From Lytechinus variegatus (taxonomy: Eukaryota > Echinodermata > Echinoidea > Temnopleuroida > Toxopneustidae): a stretch of 64,000 bases of DNA. The DNA lies in assembly GCF_018143015.1 (NCBI RefSeq), contig NC_054751.1, positions 15,795,292 through 15,859,291 of the forward strand, read 5' to 3'. The number at the start of each line of letters is the position of its first letter. Position 1 is the stretch's first letter. The notes beneath the pieces were generated by a model. The model saw nothing but the letters and a program-made list of their open reading frames with translations, was not told where the DNA came from and did not search any database. Position numbers and translations under genes: made by a program. This document shows positions 9,281 to 19,880 of this stretch, piece after piece.

Positions 9281-11415
9281 TGTTGCACCCACAAATGTAA
9301 TAACACTTTACCCACAAATGTAATAACGCCCACAAATGTAATAACACTTTACCCACAAATGTAATAATTTTTGATCGCCCACAAATGTAATAATGACTTT
9401 ACCCACAAATGTAATAAATTTGAAGGGATTTTTGGCAAATCCGTTCTAAACTAAAATCCTATAGTAATGCGTTCATATAGCACAAAAGTGCAGTCTTTTT
9501 TTCAGACCGGGTTAATAAAACATCAAAGTACAAGTCCAAAGTCTTTTTTCCAGACCCGGTTGTTTAAAAAAATATAATAAAAGTCCAAAGTCTTTTTTTC
9601 CAGACCCGTTTGTTTCAAAAATTGTGATATAAGTCCAAAGTCTTTTTTCCAGACCCGGTTGTTTCAAGAATTTTAATAAGTCCAAAGTCTTTTTCCAGAC
9701 CCAGTTATTTCAAAATTTAAAATATAAGTCCAAACTAAGATACGATAATGATATTCCTGTGGAAAAAATGGGAATCGAGCTTAGTCTTTTCTCCAGACCC
9801 AGTTAAATAAAACTGGTGGAATTAATGTCTTTGTTGTTGTTTCAACTTATACGGTGTATATTGTGAATATATGCACTAAGAGTAAATTGAGAATCAAGCG
9901 TAGTCTTTTCTCCAGACCCGGTTACCTGTTATTTAAACATTATGAATAACAGTTTAAAAACAGTATAAAGACCACATAATCTTATTAATGCTGGATATAG
10001 CGTAGTCTTTCAGCCCGACAATTTTTTTCTTAAAAAAAAATCTCTAATAGTAAGAATTTAAAAAAATCAAAGTCTAAGACCAAACAAACCTTCCACCTAA
10101 GAACCTGTTTTAAAAGAGGTTTAGAGTGTTGTCTTTATTCCAGACCTAAAACAGTTACGAAAAAAAATCTTCTAACATAAGACCTTATATTCTTATTCTC
10201 GTGGAATGACACGAGTTTTAAAATGTACTCTTTCCTCCAGACCCAGCTATTAAAAAAAAGTAACTGAAAAACTTCAAATCTAAGACCAAATTTCCAAAGT
10301 TTCACCCAGTAAAAATATGTCTTTTTTTAAATAATACTACTACCCCTACAAAACATTGTAATAACGCGTGGGTAAAGCAGACATCCTTTCTCCAGACTTG
10401 ATTACTATTTGAAAAATAAAATAGTTTTTACAAATATTCTAAAACGAATACCCAATAATCTAATTACTGTGGAACAACATGAAGACCGATTGTCGAAGAT
10501 GGACTTTCCTCCAGACACAATTATTTCAGGAATAAAAAATCAATAAAACTCAACCCCCAACAACGAATCTAAGAACCAACAATCCTCCAAATTAAGACCA
10601 TGCATGTAGAAAAGCACATGTTTAGAGCATTGTCTTTATTCCAGACCCGGTGATTTAAAAATGATTTAAACAATCCTTAAAACAAAAGACTCATATTCTT
10701 ATTCTTGTGGAATAACACGAGTATTATGCTTAGTCTTTTGTCTGGACCCGGTTATTTAAAAGATAAAAAAATATTGAAAAAAAATGAGAGCTGAGACCAA
10801 TCTTCAAAATTAAACCCACTTAAAATGCTTGGGCTTAGAGTGTTGTCTTTACCCCTCACCGACGTATATTATAACTTTTGAAACGACCGGGTCTGAAAAA
10901 AGACTTTGGACTTGCATTATAATTTTTGAATTAACCGGGTCTGGAAAAAAGACTTTGGACGTATATTATAATTTTGAAACAACCGGGTCTGGTAAAAGAC
11001 TTTGGACGTATATTATAATTTTGAAAAACCGGGTCTGGAAAAAGACTTGGACTTGTACTGTAATATTTCATTAACCGGGTCTGGAAAAAAGACTTTGAAC
11101 TTTTGTGCTATATGAACGCATTACTATAGGATATCAGTTTAGAACGAATTCGCCAAAAATCACTTCAAATTTATTACATTTGTGGGTAAAATCATTATTA
11201 CATTTGTGGGTAAAGTGCATTATTACATTTGTGGGTAAAGTGTTATTATATTTGTGGTCGTTATTACATTTGTGGGTAAAGTGTTATTACATTTGTGGGC
11301 GATCAAAAATTATTACATTTGTGGGTAAAGTGTTATTACATTTGTGGGTAAAGTGTTATTACATTTGTGGGCGTTATTACATTTGGGAGCGATTATTACA
11401 TTTGTGGGTGTAACA
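9281..11415. mobile_element. Foldback-type transposon with motif-array inverted repeats (2.1 kb)
   Basis: The ends are TGTTGCACCCACAAATG and its inverse, with flanking C-runs on both sides. Each end carries many copies of ACCCACAAATGTAATAA in head-to-tail order (9,287-9,420) and the reverse complement at 11,175-11,410. Inward, both arms share a unique block (left cctatagtaatgcgttcata, right tatgaacgcattactatagg). The interior is about 20 diverged repeats around GTCCAAAGTCTTTTTTCCAG and ACCCGGTT, mostly in one orientation from 9,485 to 10,760 and inverted at 10,880-11,100. No transposase frame is present. It is best described as a Foldback-like element; the family is not identified. Confidence 0.8.
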
Positions 11416-11458
11416 CCCCCCCTCCCAGAAAAAAAAGAAAAAGAGAAAAGAAAAGAGA

Positions 11459-11580
11459 AGATTGCCATCACTCACCCATCTTCTTTGCCATATCTTTCCT
11501 GGATCTTTCTATCGTGATTTGCAAAGAATCTGGTGAGTCCCTCAAAAGACGATCTTCTTGTTACCTTGGGAAAAGAGCCC
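11459..11580 (-). pseudogene. Decayed copy of FANCI exon 6 3' part (copy B)
   Basis: Contains the intronic gattgcc, a recognisable donor region (actcacccatcttctttgcc), then tttcctggatctttctat and gcaaagaatctggtgagtcc, corresponding to the last ~100 bases of exon 6. Substitutions break the peptide. A C-run followed by an A-run separates it from copy C. Confidence 0.85.
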
Positions 11581-11601
11581 CCCCCCAAAAAAAAAAAGAA
11601 A

Positions 11602-11720
11602 TTGCCTTCACTTACCCGTTTTCTTAACTATTTCTTTCGTAGAGCCTTCTATCCTGCTCTGCAAAGAATCCAGTAAGTCCCTTTAGGACAATCTTCTTGA
11701 GGCTTAGGAAAACAGCCAAT
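11602..11720 (-). pseudogene. Decayed copy of FANCI exon 6 3' part (copy C)
   Basis: Contains cacttacccgttttctt where the donor should be, then atcctgctctgcaaagaatc and ggacaatcttcttgaggctt. It is about 150 bp from the intact exon in the same register, with C-run and A-rich junctions between units, so the array B-C-exon is a tandem duplication with a unit of about 140-155 bp. Confidence 0.85.
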
Positions 11721-11771
11721 CCCCCCCCTCCCAAAAGGAGAAAAGAAACTAGAAGATTGCCTTTGACTCAC

Positions 11772-11984
11772 CCATCTTCTTTGCCATTTCTTTCCTGGAT
11801 CTTTCTATCCTGCTCTGCAAAGAATCCAGTGAGTCCCTCAAGGACAATCTTCTTGTGGCCTTTGGAGGACAGCAGAAGCAGCTGATAGACCAGCGGTGGA
11901 AGCTCCTGGAGATCCACATGCTTCATAACCCTCAGCAGCTTGTTGATGACAAACTGAAGTTGATCACTGCTCAGGGGTATCTCT
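11772..11984 (-). CDS. FANCI: FANCI coding exon 6 (residues 183-252), intact member of an exon array
   Basis: Acceptor ccattctgcag, donor GATGG|gtgagt, 213 bases. The product contains IPLSSDQLQFVINKLLRVM, DLQELPPLVYQLLLLSSKG and KIVLEGLTGFFAEQD, one of the most conserved blocks of FANCI. Three decayed partial copies lie downstream of it on the minus strand (11,602, 11,459 and 9,181). Only this copy has an open frame and phases compatible with exons 5 and 7. Confidence 0.95.
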
Positions 11985-12715
11985 CTGCAGAATGGTACAA
12001 GGTTAAATTGGATGCTGGAATCCGGGGTATTTGTATGCATTTGCACCATTAAAATCAGGACCGCATTAGATTCAATTATGGGAAATTTACTCAGGCTACA
12101 GACAATTGCTCCAATATCTCTTTCATAACTGATGGATATTAAAGTAGTACTATATTAAAGTATGAAAAGCATCTCATAAGAAATCTTAAGTACTGTTTAT
12201 GTACATACAATCTTAATTACACATACTGTACATGTACCACCCCCCCCCCACTCTTCGATCTCTATCTCTCTATATTATGTATGATTCATTATGGTATTTG
12301 AGCCCAGACTGTGACAGGCCAACGGCCTCTACTGGCTCCCCCATATTCCTTGGGTTTTAAAATATACATTATTGTATTTGAAAGTTGTTGTTTTTTATCA
12401 AGAATTTCAGAATTGGAAATAAATGAAATGAAATATTTCAACTTATCATCTTTGCATTATTTTGAACCTACAACCATTTCATTTTCAAAACCCTAATCCT
12501 ATTTCTTCTAGAAAAAAAAATAGGAAAGGGGTGATTTTCACAGGAGTAAATGGGTCACCGATCAGCACTTTACGGTATGATTTATGAGATTAACTTGTAC
12601 AGTTGGTTTGTAGTGAGCATGGCATCATCAGCATTGTCATTATGGAGGTAATCCCTGAGTGTTATCTTCAACCACTCATGATATGAATTGATGATCAAAT
12701 GAAATCAAATCTTAC

Positions 12716-12757
12716 CTGAATACTGATGCAAGGTGAATAGCACACTGGGATTCCCAC
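12716..12757 (-). CDS. FANCI: FANCI coding exon 5, 42-base micro-exon (residues 169-181)
   Basis: Acceptor aatttctcaag, donor TTCAG|gtaaga. It encodes WESQCAIHLASVF, aligning with human WDQQYVIQLTSMF. The split arginine codons on each side agree with exons 4 and 6, which supports this very short exon. Confidence 0.9.
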
Positions 12758-12954
12758 CTTGAGAAATTAAGATCGAATAAAGAAATTATTTTCAAGATGA
12801 AAGTAGAATAAAAATGGCAAATTTTATACTGATATCAATATACTCGTAATAGCATTCATATAAAAATGCCTTTGAGGCATGTCATTACCAGATGATTAAT
12901 CATTTTCAGTATTCACTAATTATAGTGTAAATAACTTTATATGCAACTCTACAC

Positions 12955-13490
12955 ACAATATTCACCCATCCATTCAATTGCAGTATCTACATGTATCTCC
13001 CTCCACTATCTACATGTATCAAACCATCCTTCCATGATCCAACCATCCTTCCATCGATCTATTAATCTATCAACCATCCATCCATCCATTTATCCATCAT
13101 CCATCCATCCATCCATCCATCCATGATCCATCCATCCATCATCCACCCATTCTTCCATCGATCCATTAATCTATTAACCATCCATCCTTTCGTTCATCCA
13201 ACCATCTTATCATTCATTCATCCATCATATCATTTTATCCATCCATCCATCTATCTTTTAATCCATTCAACCATCCAAACATCCATCCTTCTATGTTCCC
13301 AACCATCTATACATCAATTCTTCTATCCATCCATTCATTCATCCATCAACATATCTATCCACCCATCTTTCCAGCCATCCATCTATCCCTCTATTCATCC
13401 ACCCATCCATCCTTCCATCTACATGTATCCATCCATCAATCAATCCTTCCATCCAACCATCCATCTTTCAATCCTTCCATTCACAGTTAA
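12955..13490. repeat. (CCAT)n / (CATC)n minisatellite-like tract
   Basis: About 530 bp of diverged ccatccatc tetranucleotides. Open frames through it read as His/Pro/Ser/Ile repeats and are not genes. Confidence 0.95.
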
Positions 13491-13531
13491 CTACCCAATC
13501 AATTTTTACTAAAGAGATTTTTTCATATTAC

Positions 13532-13657
13532 CTGCAAGAGCAAAAGTTATTAAGGAGATGATCTTTGAACTCTTGACCTGACATTCTATTAGAGTCCTTG
13601 GTGACTGTTTCCATGGCAGCCAGTGTTGAGATCACTTTTGGGAGAAGTTCAAATGCT
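13532..13657 (-). CDS. FANCI: FANCI coding exon 4 (residues 127-167)
   Basis: Acceptor tttcaatcag, donor TTGCAG|gtaata, 126 bases. It encodes AFELLPKVISTLAAMETVTK and MSGQEFKDHLLNNFCSC, aligning with human SLELLPIILTALATKKEN and LSGEECKKQLINTLCSG. Confidence 0.94.
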
Positions 13658-14238
13658 CTGATTGAAATGAAATCATATGACACATTTGATACGAATGTGA
13701 GCTTTTTTAATACATTTATACATAAATCAGATCATAAATCCTATAGAATGACACTGTACCTTCCTCATAAAATAATATAATGCTTAACATACTTTCATTG
13801 TATAATATTTAACTATTGAAGTACTGATAGAATATTGAAATCAATAATACCAAGATGATAAACACCCAATATGTAAGATCACTATTAGAAATTAAAATCC
13901 TATGAAAAACAAAATCATGTATACCAGTGGCAAATTTGTCACCATTTCTATTAGCTATCTCAAGAAGATTTCAGTGGACAGAAATAACTTTTGAGATAAA
14001 CATGTTTAAGGCTATTGAGGATAGTTAAAGCAGACCTGAGTTAAAGAACAAATGACGATAATAGTATGGTCACTTGTATGCAACAAGGCCTAGAATACTT
14101 GATAGTACAATATATCTCTGGAATCGAGTCTGAGCATGAAAGACTCACATTTTATTAGGTTATATTTTCTTTTCTTTTCAAATTTTCATCAGTTTTAGAA
14201 AATTATGTAAAAATGTTGAAGAATCAAATATCAATTAC

Positions 14239-14324
14239 CTGCCATTTCTAATATCCTTTGATTTAACAACATCCATGAACATATCAGCTACTTCAACCAA
14301 GCATTGTGCTGAAAAGTTGCCAAT
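14239..14324 (-). CDS. FANCI: FANCI coding exon 3 (residues 98-125)
   Basis: Acceptor tttcttcag, donor GGCAG|gtaatt, 86 bases. It encodes a helix containing SAQCLVEVADMFMDVVKS and ending IRNG, corresponding to human PLLVELANEFISAVREGS and NGK. Confidence 0.93.
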
Positions 14325-14709
14325 CTGAAGAAAAAAGAAATCACAGTAAACAAGATGATAGATAAATTCACAGAATTTTACAAGGGAACAAACATTTAGT
14401 TGTTTTTTTTCTACAAAATATTAAAAACATTGGGACCTGAGATTCAAACATGACATCAGTAAATGATAATTGATTATTTTGCAATTAAAAAAAAACAGTA
14501 CTTTCCCAAAATAAAATGACATCAACATTCAACAACACAAACAAATGAATTTCGCCTAACCTTCAATAACATGTTTCTTGAATTTTTCTGCTTTAACCAA
14601 CTTGACATATGAGAGACCTTCCCCTTTAATTAAAGTGAGAGCGTGAGATATAAAACAAAAGAGAATAAGGAAGTTTGGTAAAACCTAGAACTGCTTTAAA
14701 AGTTCTGAC

Positions 14710-14919
14710 CTCTATCAGTAGGTATCCAATGATTTCTGAAGCCATCTTGCTGCTCACTTCTTGGCCACCTAAGAGCTTGAGGGCCCCCTTGCACAGTTGG
14801 AGTCGACATGAATCTCCCTTTTCATGATTGAGTGAAGAACTCTGAAACACCGTCTGCAGGAAAGCCGCTGCATCCCCACTTTTACCAGAGAGCACAATCT
14901 GTCTGAATTCATGTGATAG
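14710..14919 (-). CDS. FANCI: FANCI coding exon 2 (residues 28-97)
   Basis: Acceptor tcttttatag, donor ATAGAG|gtcaga, exactly 70 codons in phase 0. The product contains AAFLQTVFQSSSL, RLQLCKGALKLLGGQEVSSK and MASEIIGYLLIE. The last motif matches human IASEIIGLLMLE. Reading runs on open into the intron past the donor, so the splice site decides the end. Confidence 0.94.
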
Positions 14920-15449
14920 CTATAAAAGATATCAATTTATTATTTCATAGAGCATATTATTTATTTTTTAACAAATGATTTTTTTCTTTTGTTCTAGAAA
15001 TGTCACTGGATTTGAAGATGACAGAACTCTATAGATAAAGCCAATGTCCATTATTACTGAACTTTAAACATGGTATTTGAAATATCTAATTTCTTATTTG
15101 CTTGCTGGTTTCATATTACCACTGACCATGCAAAAACGTATATATTCAGCTGAAAAAATAAAAATAGAGTTCTACAAATTGGCAATATTTAGCAGGCACT
15201 ATGAAATAGTCCAAATGAAATTATTTAAAGGTTTTTTTTTGAGTGCATGTTTCTATAGTTTAGTAAACACCATAAAATTATTAAGAGTGCAGAAAATATT
15301 AAGGTCAATTGGAAGGACATTCAAGACGATACTATAAAAATAATGAGAGCAAAGATATGTTTTTTTTTTTTTCAATCTTTTGAAACTAAGATACAGATTA
15401 TAAAAAATATATATATATATATCCTAGGTAAAATTGCAGAGGCTCTTAC

Positions 15450-15547
15450 ATCTCCTGGCTTAAGTCCACTTAGATGTTTCTCCACACTGGTCGCATTCCC
15501 TTCTCTTGATAACTGTAAAATCCTGGACATAATTGGTGATACCTCAT
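15450..15547 (-). CDS. FANCI: FANCI coding exon 1 (start codon at 15,530; residues 1-27)
   Basis: Acceptor gtatattaactgcag is followed by 17 untranslated bases and then ATG at 15,530-15,528. The product MSRILQLSREGNATSVEKHL then SGLKPGD aligns from the initiator with human [20 protein letters not shown] and REGD, including overall spacing, which fixes the start. An earlier ATG at the exon edge (15,547) is out of frame. Donor GGAGAT|gtaaga. The acceptor implies at least one upstream non-coding exon. Confidence 0.92.
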
Positions 15548-15941
15548 CTGCAGTTAATATACAATCATGTTAAATCTTAATTTCTTAAACAGGAATTTCA
15601 CCGATCACCTGAATTAAATTTGGTTTTGAAACAATTAAATTAGCTATCAGAATCAATACTGGTGAAGGTTTGACTAAAAACTGAAAACTCATAATTTACA
15701 ACAAGCAAGGCCAGGCCAAGGAAATTATGAAGCTTTAATTGAAAATAGGTTTTGAATTTGTATTGGACTTTGAGCAGTAGATCTACTGACCCATTATTTA
15801 TAATTTATAAATCATTCCACTCACACGTATTGCGAGGTTAGTATGCTATACAATTCATGCTTGGTAGGACTTAAGAATTTAGAAAGCTCTTAATTTTTTA
15901 AAAACACATAAAAATAATCAAGTCCTGAACCATAATAACAA

Positions 15942-17285
15942 GTGGAATGCCTCTGGCCGTCTCACCTGCATCACGCGGTTCAATATAGCAGCAGTGCTGA
16001 CTTTTACCCTTTTTAGACAGGCTAAAATTTCCTTAACCCCGTACTATTGGTGGGGCTAAATGGCAATTTAGCCCCACCTATAGTACGGGGTTAAGCTTAG
16101 CCCACTTTCGTTTTACACAGCGTTTTTGCAAAGTGGGCTAACCCCACCTATAGTACGGGATTATTTGGCCCTGCAAAAAAGCAGGGTTATCCCACCAATT
16201 GCGGTGCTAAGAGCAATAGTACGGGGTTAAGATCGCATGTGTAAAACGAAAGTGGGCTAAGCTTAACCCCGTACTATAGGTGGGGCTAAATGGCAATTTG
16301 GCCCCACCTATATTACGGGGTTAAGGAAATTGTAGCGTGTGTAAAAAGTGTACGAGTGAAGCACTTGTACTACGAATGATCGACAAAAACCACTAGTCCG
16401 GGGTTAGCGAGTTTCGTGTGTAAAAAGCAAGCATTCCTTATCCGGGGTTAGCAATAACAATTTGGCATGTGTGAAAAGGAAAAAAAATAGTACGGGGTTA
16501 AGGATAGTACGGGGTTAGCGATAGTCCGGGGTTAAGAAAATCCTGTGTAAAAAGGGCATTTGAAAACTACTCTAACTCGCACAAGATGTTCAGTGATACA
16601 TGGTTACTCTTATGTCCACTTTTTATGAACTAGACCAATAAACTTACAGAGATATGATGGTTATTCAACAAAAAAACCCAACATGGCCAAAGTTCATTGG
16701 CCTTACATGACCTTTGACCTTGATCATGTGACTTGAAACTCGCACAGGATGTTCAGTGATACTTGATTACTCTTATGTCCAAGATTCATGAATCAGATCC
16801 ATAAACTTTCAAAGTTATGATGGGAATTCAACAGATATCCCCAATTCGGCCAAAGTTCATTGACCCTAAATGACCTTTGACCTTGGTCATGTGACATAAA
16901 ACTCACGCAGGATGTTCAGTGATAATTGATTAATCTTATGTCCAAGTTTCATGAACTAGGGCCATATATTTTCTAAGTTATGATGACATTTCAAAAACTT
17001 AACCTCAGGTTAAGATTTTGATGTTGATTCCTCCAACATGGTCTAAGTTCATTGACCCTAAATGACCTTTGACCTTGGTCATGTGACATGAAACTCTAAT
17101 AGGATGTTCAGTAATACTTGATTAACCTTATGGCCAAGTTTCATGAACTAGGTCCATATACTTTCTAAGTTATGATGTCATTTCAAAAACTTAACCTCAG
17201 GTTAAGATTTGATGTTGATGCCGCCGCCGCCGTCGGAAAAGCGGCGCCTATAGTCTCACTCTGCTACACAGGTGAGACAAAAATT
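15942..17285. mobile_element. DNA transposon-like element with tandem DR1-bearing units, copy 2
   Basis: This is the second copy of the 820-1,935 element, in FANCI intron 1. Both ends match (cctctggccgtctcacctgc, and tagtctcact...ggtgagac). It has fewer internal units than copy 1; TGACCTTTGACCT occurs at 16,708, 16,871 and 17,063. Its left part is split by a 554-bp insertion (16,005-16,558). Confidence 0.75.
16005..16558. mobile_element. Foldback MITE inserted in the DR1 element
   Basis: Comparison with copy 1 gives exact edges: host ...gctgacttt then TACCCTTTTTAGACAGG, ending CCTGTGTAAAAAGGGCA then tttgaaaac, with TTT repeated on both sides as a 3-bp target duplication. The inside is built of alternating inverted phrases taaccccgtactat and atagtacggggtta with gtgtaaaa spacers, so it can fold on itself repeatedly. 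It has no open frame. Confidence 0.8.
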
Positions 17286-17750
17286 ACAGAAATTCCATAT
17301 AACTTCTGAAAAAGTAGCAAAATAAATCCTGTTTATGTGCCCAAAAATACATAGAAGAAATTTAATACATGATTATAAATAATCATCATTAATAATTATT
17401 TATAATCAAGTTTCAAATTTTATTATTTGTAAACAGCATTTAGTAACATCGCTTATTGAAGTTAAATTGTAACAAAGTGGTTCAAGGGTCAAGCCTATTT
17501 CATTTGCGTTGTTTACAATGGATTGAGGGATTTACACAAGATTGGTCTGGAAAGAAACCTCTATTTTTTCATCTTTAAACCAACACGTTTTTTACACCTT
17601 CATCATACGCAGTATACGTATGAAGGTTCGTTGATGAATAAAATAGGGCCTAGATAAATACAGACCGATTTCTCTTCTCCCTCTAGGACTAGGAGTACGA
17701 CTAACATTATGCTGTTAATATGGATTTCCTAGGTCTCGCTTGTACAAGTA

Positions 17751-19406
17751 TAGACCTTATCGCAAATAGATTCACGCAAAGGATCATGGGATCGCAAAGG
17801 GGGCAATAGCGCCGCTGTTGTCCAGATGCGACCATGCGAGCGCAAGCAGCCGACAATAAAGTGTACGATTTCCATAGTGTATCAAAATACGATCGACGCC
17901 CGCAGCCAACATTTTGCTAACTTCCAGTAAACGCCTCGTCATATTTGTTCCAGAGTCTAACATCACTTTTCTTCTTAATCATGGGTGGCAGAGATAGATG
18001 TGCTGTCTATAGCTGCAAGAATTACCACAGATTTTATGAAGAAAAGTATAATTTTCTTTCATTTTCGCGCACTGTCTGTGCGTGTTTTGAGCTGCGCAGC
18101 TGCTGTGCAGTGTGCTTGCATGCACGGACAGTGGGCATGCACTCTCGGTCCTGGGGACAGTGTACGTCGGCGAGGCAGTGGAGGAAACTGGTCCCTAATT
18201 CCAAGCAAAAATAAAATGATGATCAATAAAACAAACTCTGCAGTACATTTGATTACTTTATTCTAGTTATGTATGTTTGTAATATCAATCGATAGTCAAG
18301 AATACATGTTTCATAAATAATTATCTCAATCATGATTTTATTCAGTAGGCCTAAAAACCGAGCTGTGTTTTCTTTTTCTCTCCACAGAGTAGGCTACATA
18401 ATAGTTGCATATTATTCAGGATCGTGGTCGGACATTCTGAAGTTTAATCATTGGCATGCTTAGACAAAATAATGAATGAAATAATGAGGAAAAAAATAAA
18501 AAATGAGAATAGATGAAAATAATATTAAGAGAAAAATAAGATACAAAAAGAAATTAATGAGGAAGGTGATCTGTAAGAGAAGTGACTGAATGCGATGAAA
18601 TAAATTGAAGATGTAAATGTTGAAATAAGATTTTTTTTATCAAAAGAATGAAATATATATCATTTATATGAATTATATATCCATCATCTACTAAGTTTCA
18701 GACAAAATAAAATTACAGAGAGTTGGAGGGATGTTTCAAATTCAGGGATTTATTTAATCTGCATGTCATTTGTATATGTCCTTCATTATGTATGATATAA
18801 ATAAATCAATAAATATATATATATATAGCTTATTTTTTATATACTTTAGATTTGTCTCACCCCCTATATAGAGCTTGTATGATCAAACTAAAGAGCCCGA
18901 GTTGCAAAGGAGGACTATATTTGCCCCAAAATAACAAAACTATATCGCTAAATTATATGGAGAATTTATTGTCTACATTATGATTCTCATGAATATTCTT
19001 TAATGGAAAAATTTGCTATCTAATTGGGATCGCCGACTTATTGCTCTTTTCTAAAGTCTATCGGCATTAATTGACCCGCAATCACCGTCTCACTTTTCCC
19101 ACAAAATCTTCCCAAGTTTAGCCCCATAAAACTTCGAAAATATGGTGAGTATTGAGTTCATACTTTCACTGGGCAATCATGATACATAGATTGTTCTATA
19201 AATCCACATTCAAAGTACCCAAAGTAATTTAAATACGAAGAAATCAGACTATTTAAAAAGCCTGGATTTTGAGTGACACTGCACAAAACATATGGCGTTG
19301 TATGGCTTCCCAAAAGCCGATTCTGCGTTTGCCCCCTTTCGCATCCCGTGATCCTCTGCGATGACAGACGCCCTCACGCGACAGACGCTATTTGCGATAA
19401 GGTCTA
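17751..19406. mobile_element. DNA transposon remnant with TAGACCTTATCGCAAATA inverted ends
   Basis: Left tagaccttatcgcaaatag is the exact inverse of the right ctatttgcgataaggtcta; the homology resumes inward (ggatcatgggat / ggatcacgggat and aaagggggca). The outermost TA may be the target duplication. A THAP-like zinc-finger start (17,981) lies inside, consistent with an internally deleted copy of a THAP transposase element. It occupies FANCI intron 1. Confidence 0.65.
17981..18070 (+). pseudogene. THAP zinc-finger fragment
   Basis: From ATG at 17,981 the frame reads MGGRDRCAVYSCKN then, after a short spacer, YNFLSFSR. This is the start of a C2CH THAP domain: C-x4-C, the conserved Asn, and the F-x-F-x(R/K) segment. 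The remaining His/Cys ligands and the AVPTIF box are absent because the following sequence is not THAP-like. It is probably a relic of the transposase of the surrounding element. Confidence 0.5.
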
Positions 19407-19700
19407 GGGCCTATGGGAAGGGTTTCATTTCAAGGCTCCGTCCGTGATGAAAAAGTATATGTAAAAATATCTTTAAAATATCATCACGGAGTCCTCAAGG
19501 TTACAACCAAAGACCACAGACCTAGCTACAGCAGACAGATCTAGTCATACTCATAAAATTCACTCATTCTATGAACAAGGTTATGATATAAAAGCATAAA
19601 TTTATGAAAATGATTAACAAAACATGACATCGGGTAGATCATGTGGGACTAAAGCAGAGTCAATCGGGCCATCAATATTTTTTTAGCAATGAAAATTCGG
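18100..19700. other. AT-rich intronic sequence
   Basis: Apart from the right end of the element closing at 19,406, I see no exon, RNA gene or tandem repeat; there are short (TA)n runs near 18,810. Confidence 0.4.
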
Positions 19701-19817
19701 TATAAAACTAAAAATTTCTAAACCAAAAATTACTTCTTCATTAAATTTTAATTCATATTTTTCATATTCTTACCCAAATGATAATCTAAAAAAATAGGAA
19801 ACATTATTATTATTTAC

Positions 19818-19880
19818 CTGAATCTCCGGATGAAAGTTCAAGCAGTCCGCCACATGAAATTAGCGCATGCGCACACGGTA
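19818..19880 (-). other. FANCI: Probable non-coding exon 1 of FANCI
   Basis: On the minus strand, GC-rich sequence runs into CATCCGGAGATTCAG|gtaaat, a good donor. Candidate ATGs in this segment close within a few codons (ATG TGG CGG ACT GCT TGA). It lies 4.3 kb upstream of the first coding exon, whose acceptor demands such an exon. The transcription start is not located; the upstream limit is arbitrary. Confidence 0.5.
19863..19872. promoter_or_regulatory. Perfect NRF1-type palindrome GCGCATGCGC
   Basis: A consensus NRF1 site at the start of the probable FANCI exon 1. It sits beside other CpG-rich palindromes (gcgatcgcgcgc, ggcgctagcgc at 19,911-19,938). In animals such motifs are typical of TATA-less promoters of housekeeping and DNA-repair genes. 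Confidence 0.55.

Larger units (their letters stand above)
580..19880 (-). other. FANCI: FANCI gene, 5' half (13 coding exons plus probable non-coding exon 1)
   Basis: FANCI pairs with FANCD2 as the ID2 clamp that is monoubiquitinated on DNA during interstrand-crosslink repair in the nucleus. The thirteen exons listed below join in one open frame (1,592 coding bases, 530 residues plus two bases) with GT-AG junctions and matching phases throughout. Alignment by eye to vertebrate FANCI as I remember it is collinear from the initiator methionine to the region of human lysine 523. Diagnostic stretches are [67 protein letters not shown] and LVLRKAMF. The other half lies beyond base 1. Introns carry two families of decayed exon copies and many transposons. 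Identity is very secure; exon edges are my reading of splice signals. Confidence 0.95.

Noticed and set aside
13123..13512. 129-codon frame rich in His, Pro, Ser and Ile
   Set aside because: Translation of the CCAT repeat.
17784..17966. 60-codon minus-strand frame as a FANCI upstream coding exon
   Set aside because: It lies inside an inverted-repeat transposon; the FANCI initiator is fixed at 15,530 by alignment.
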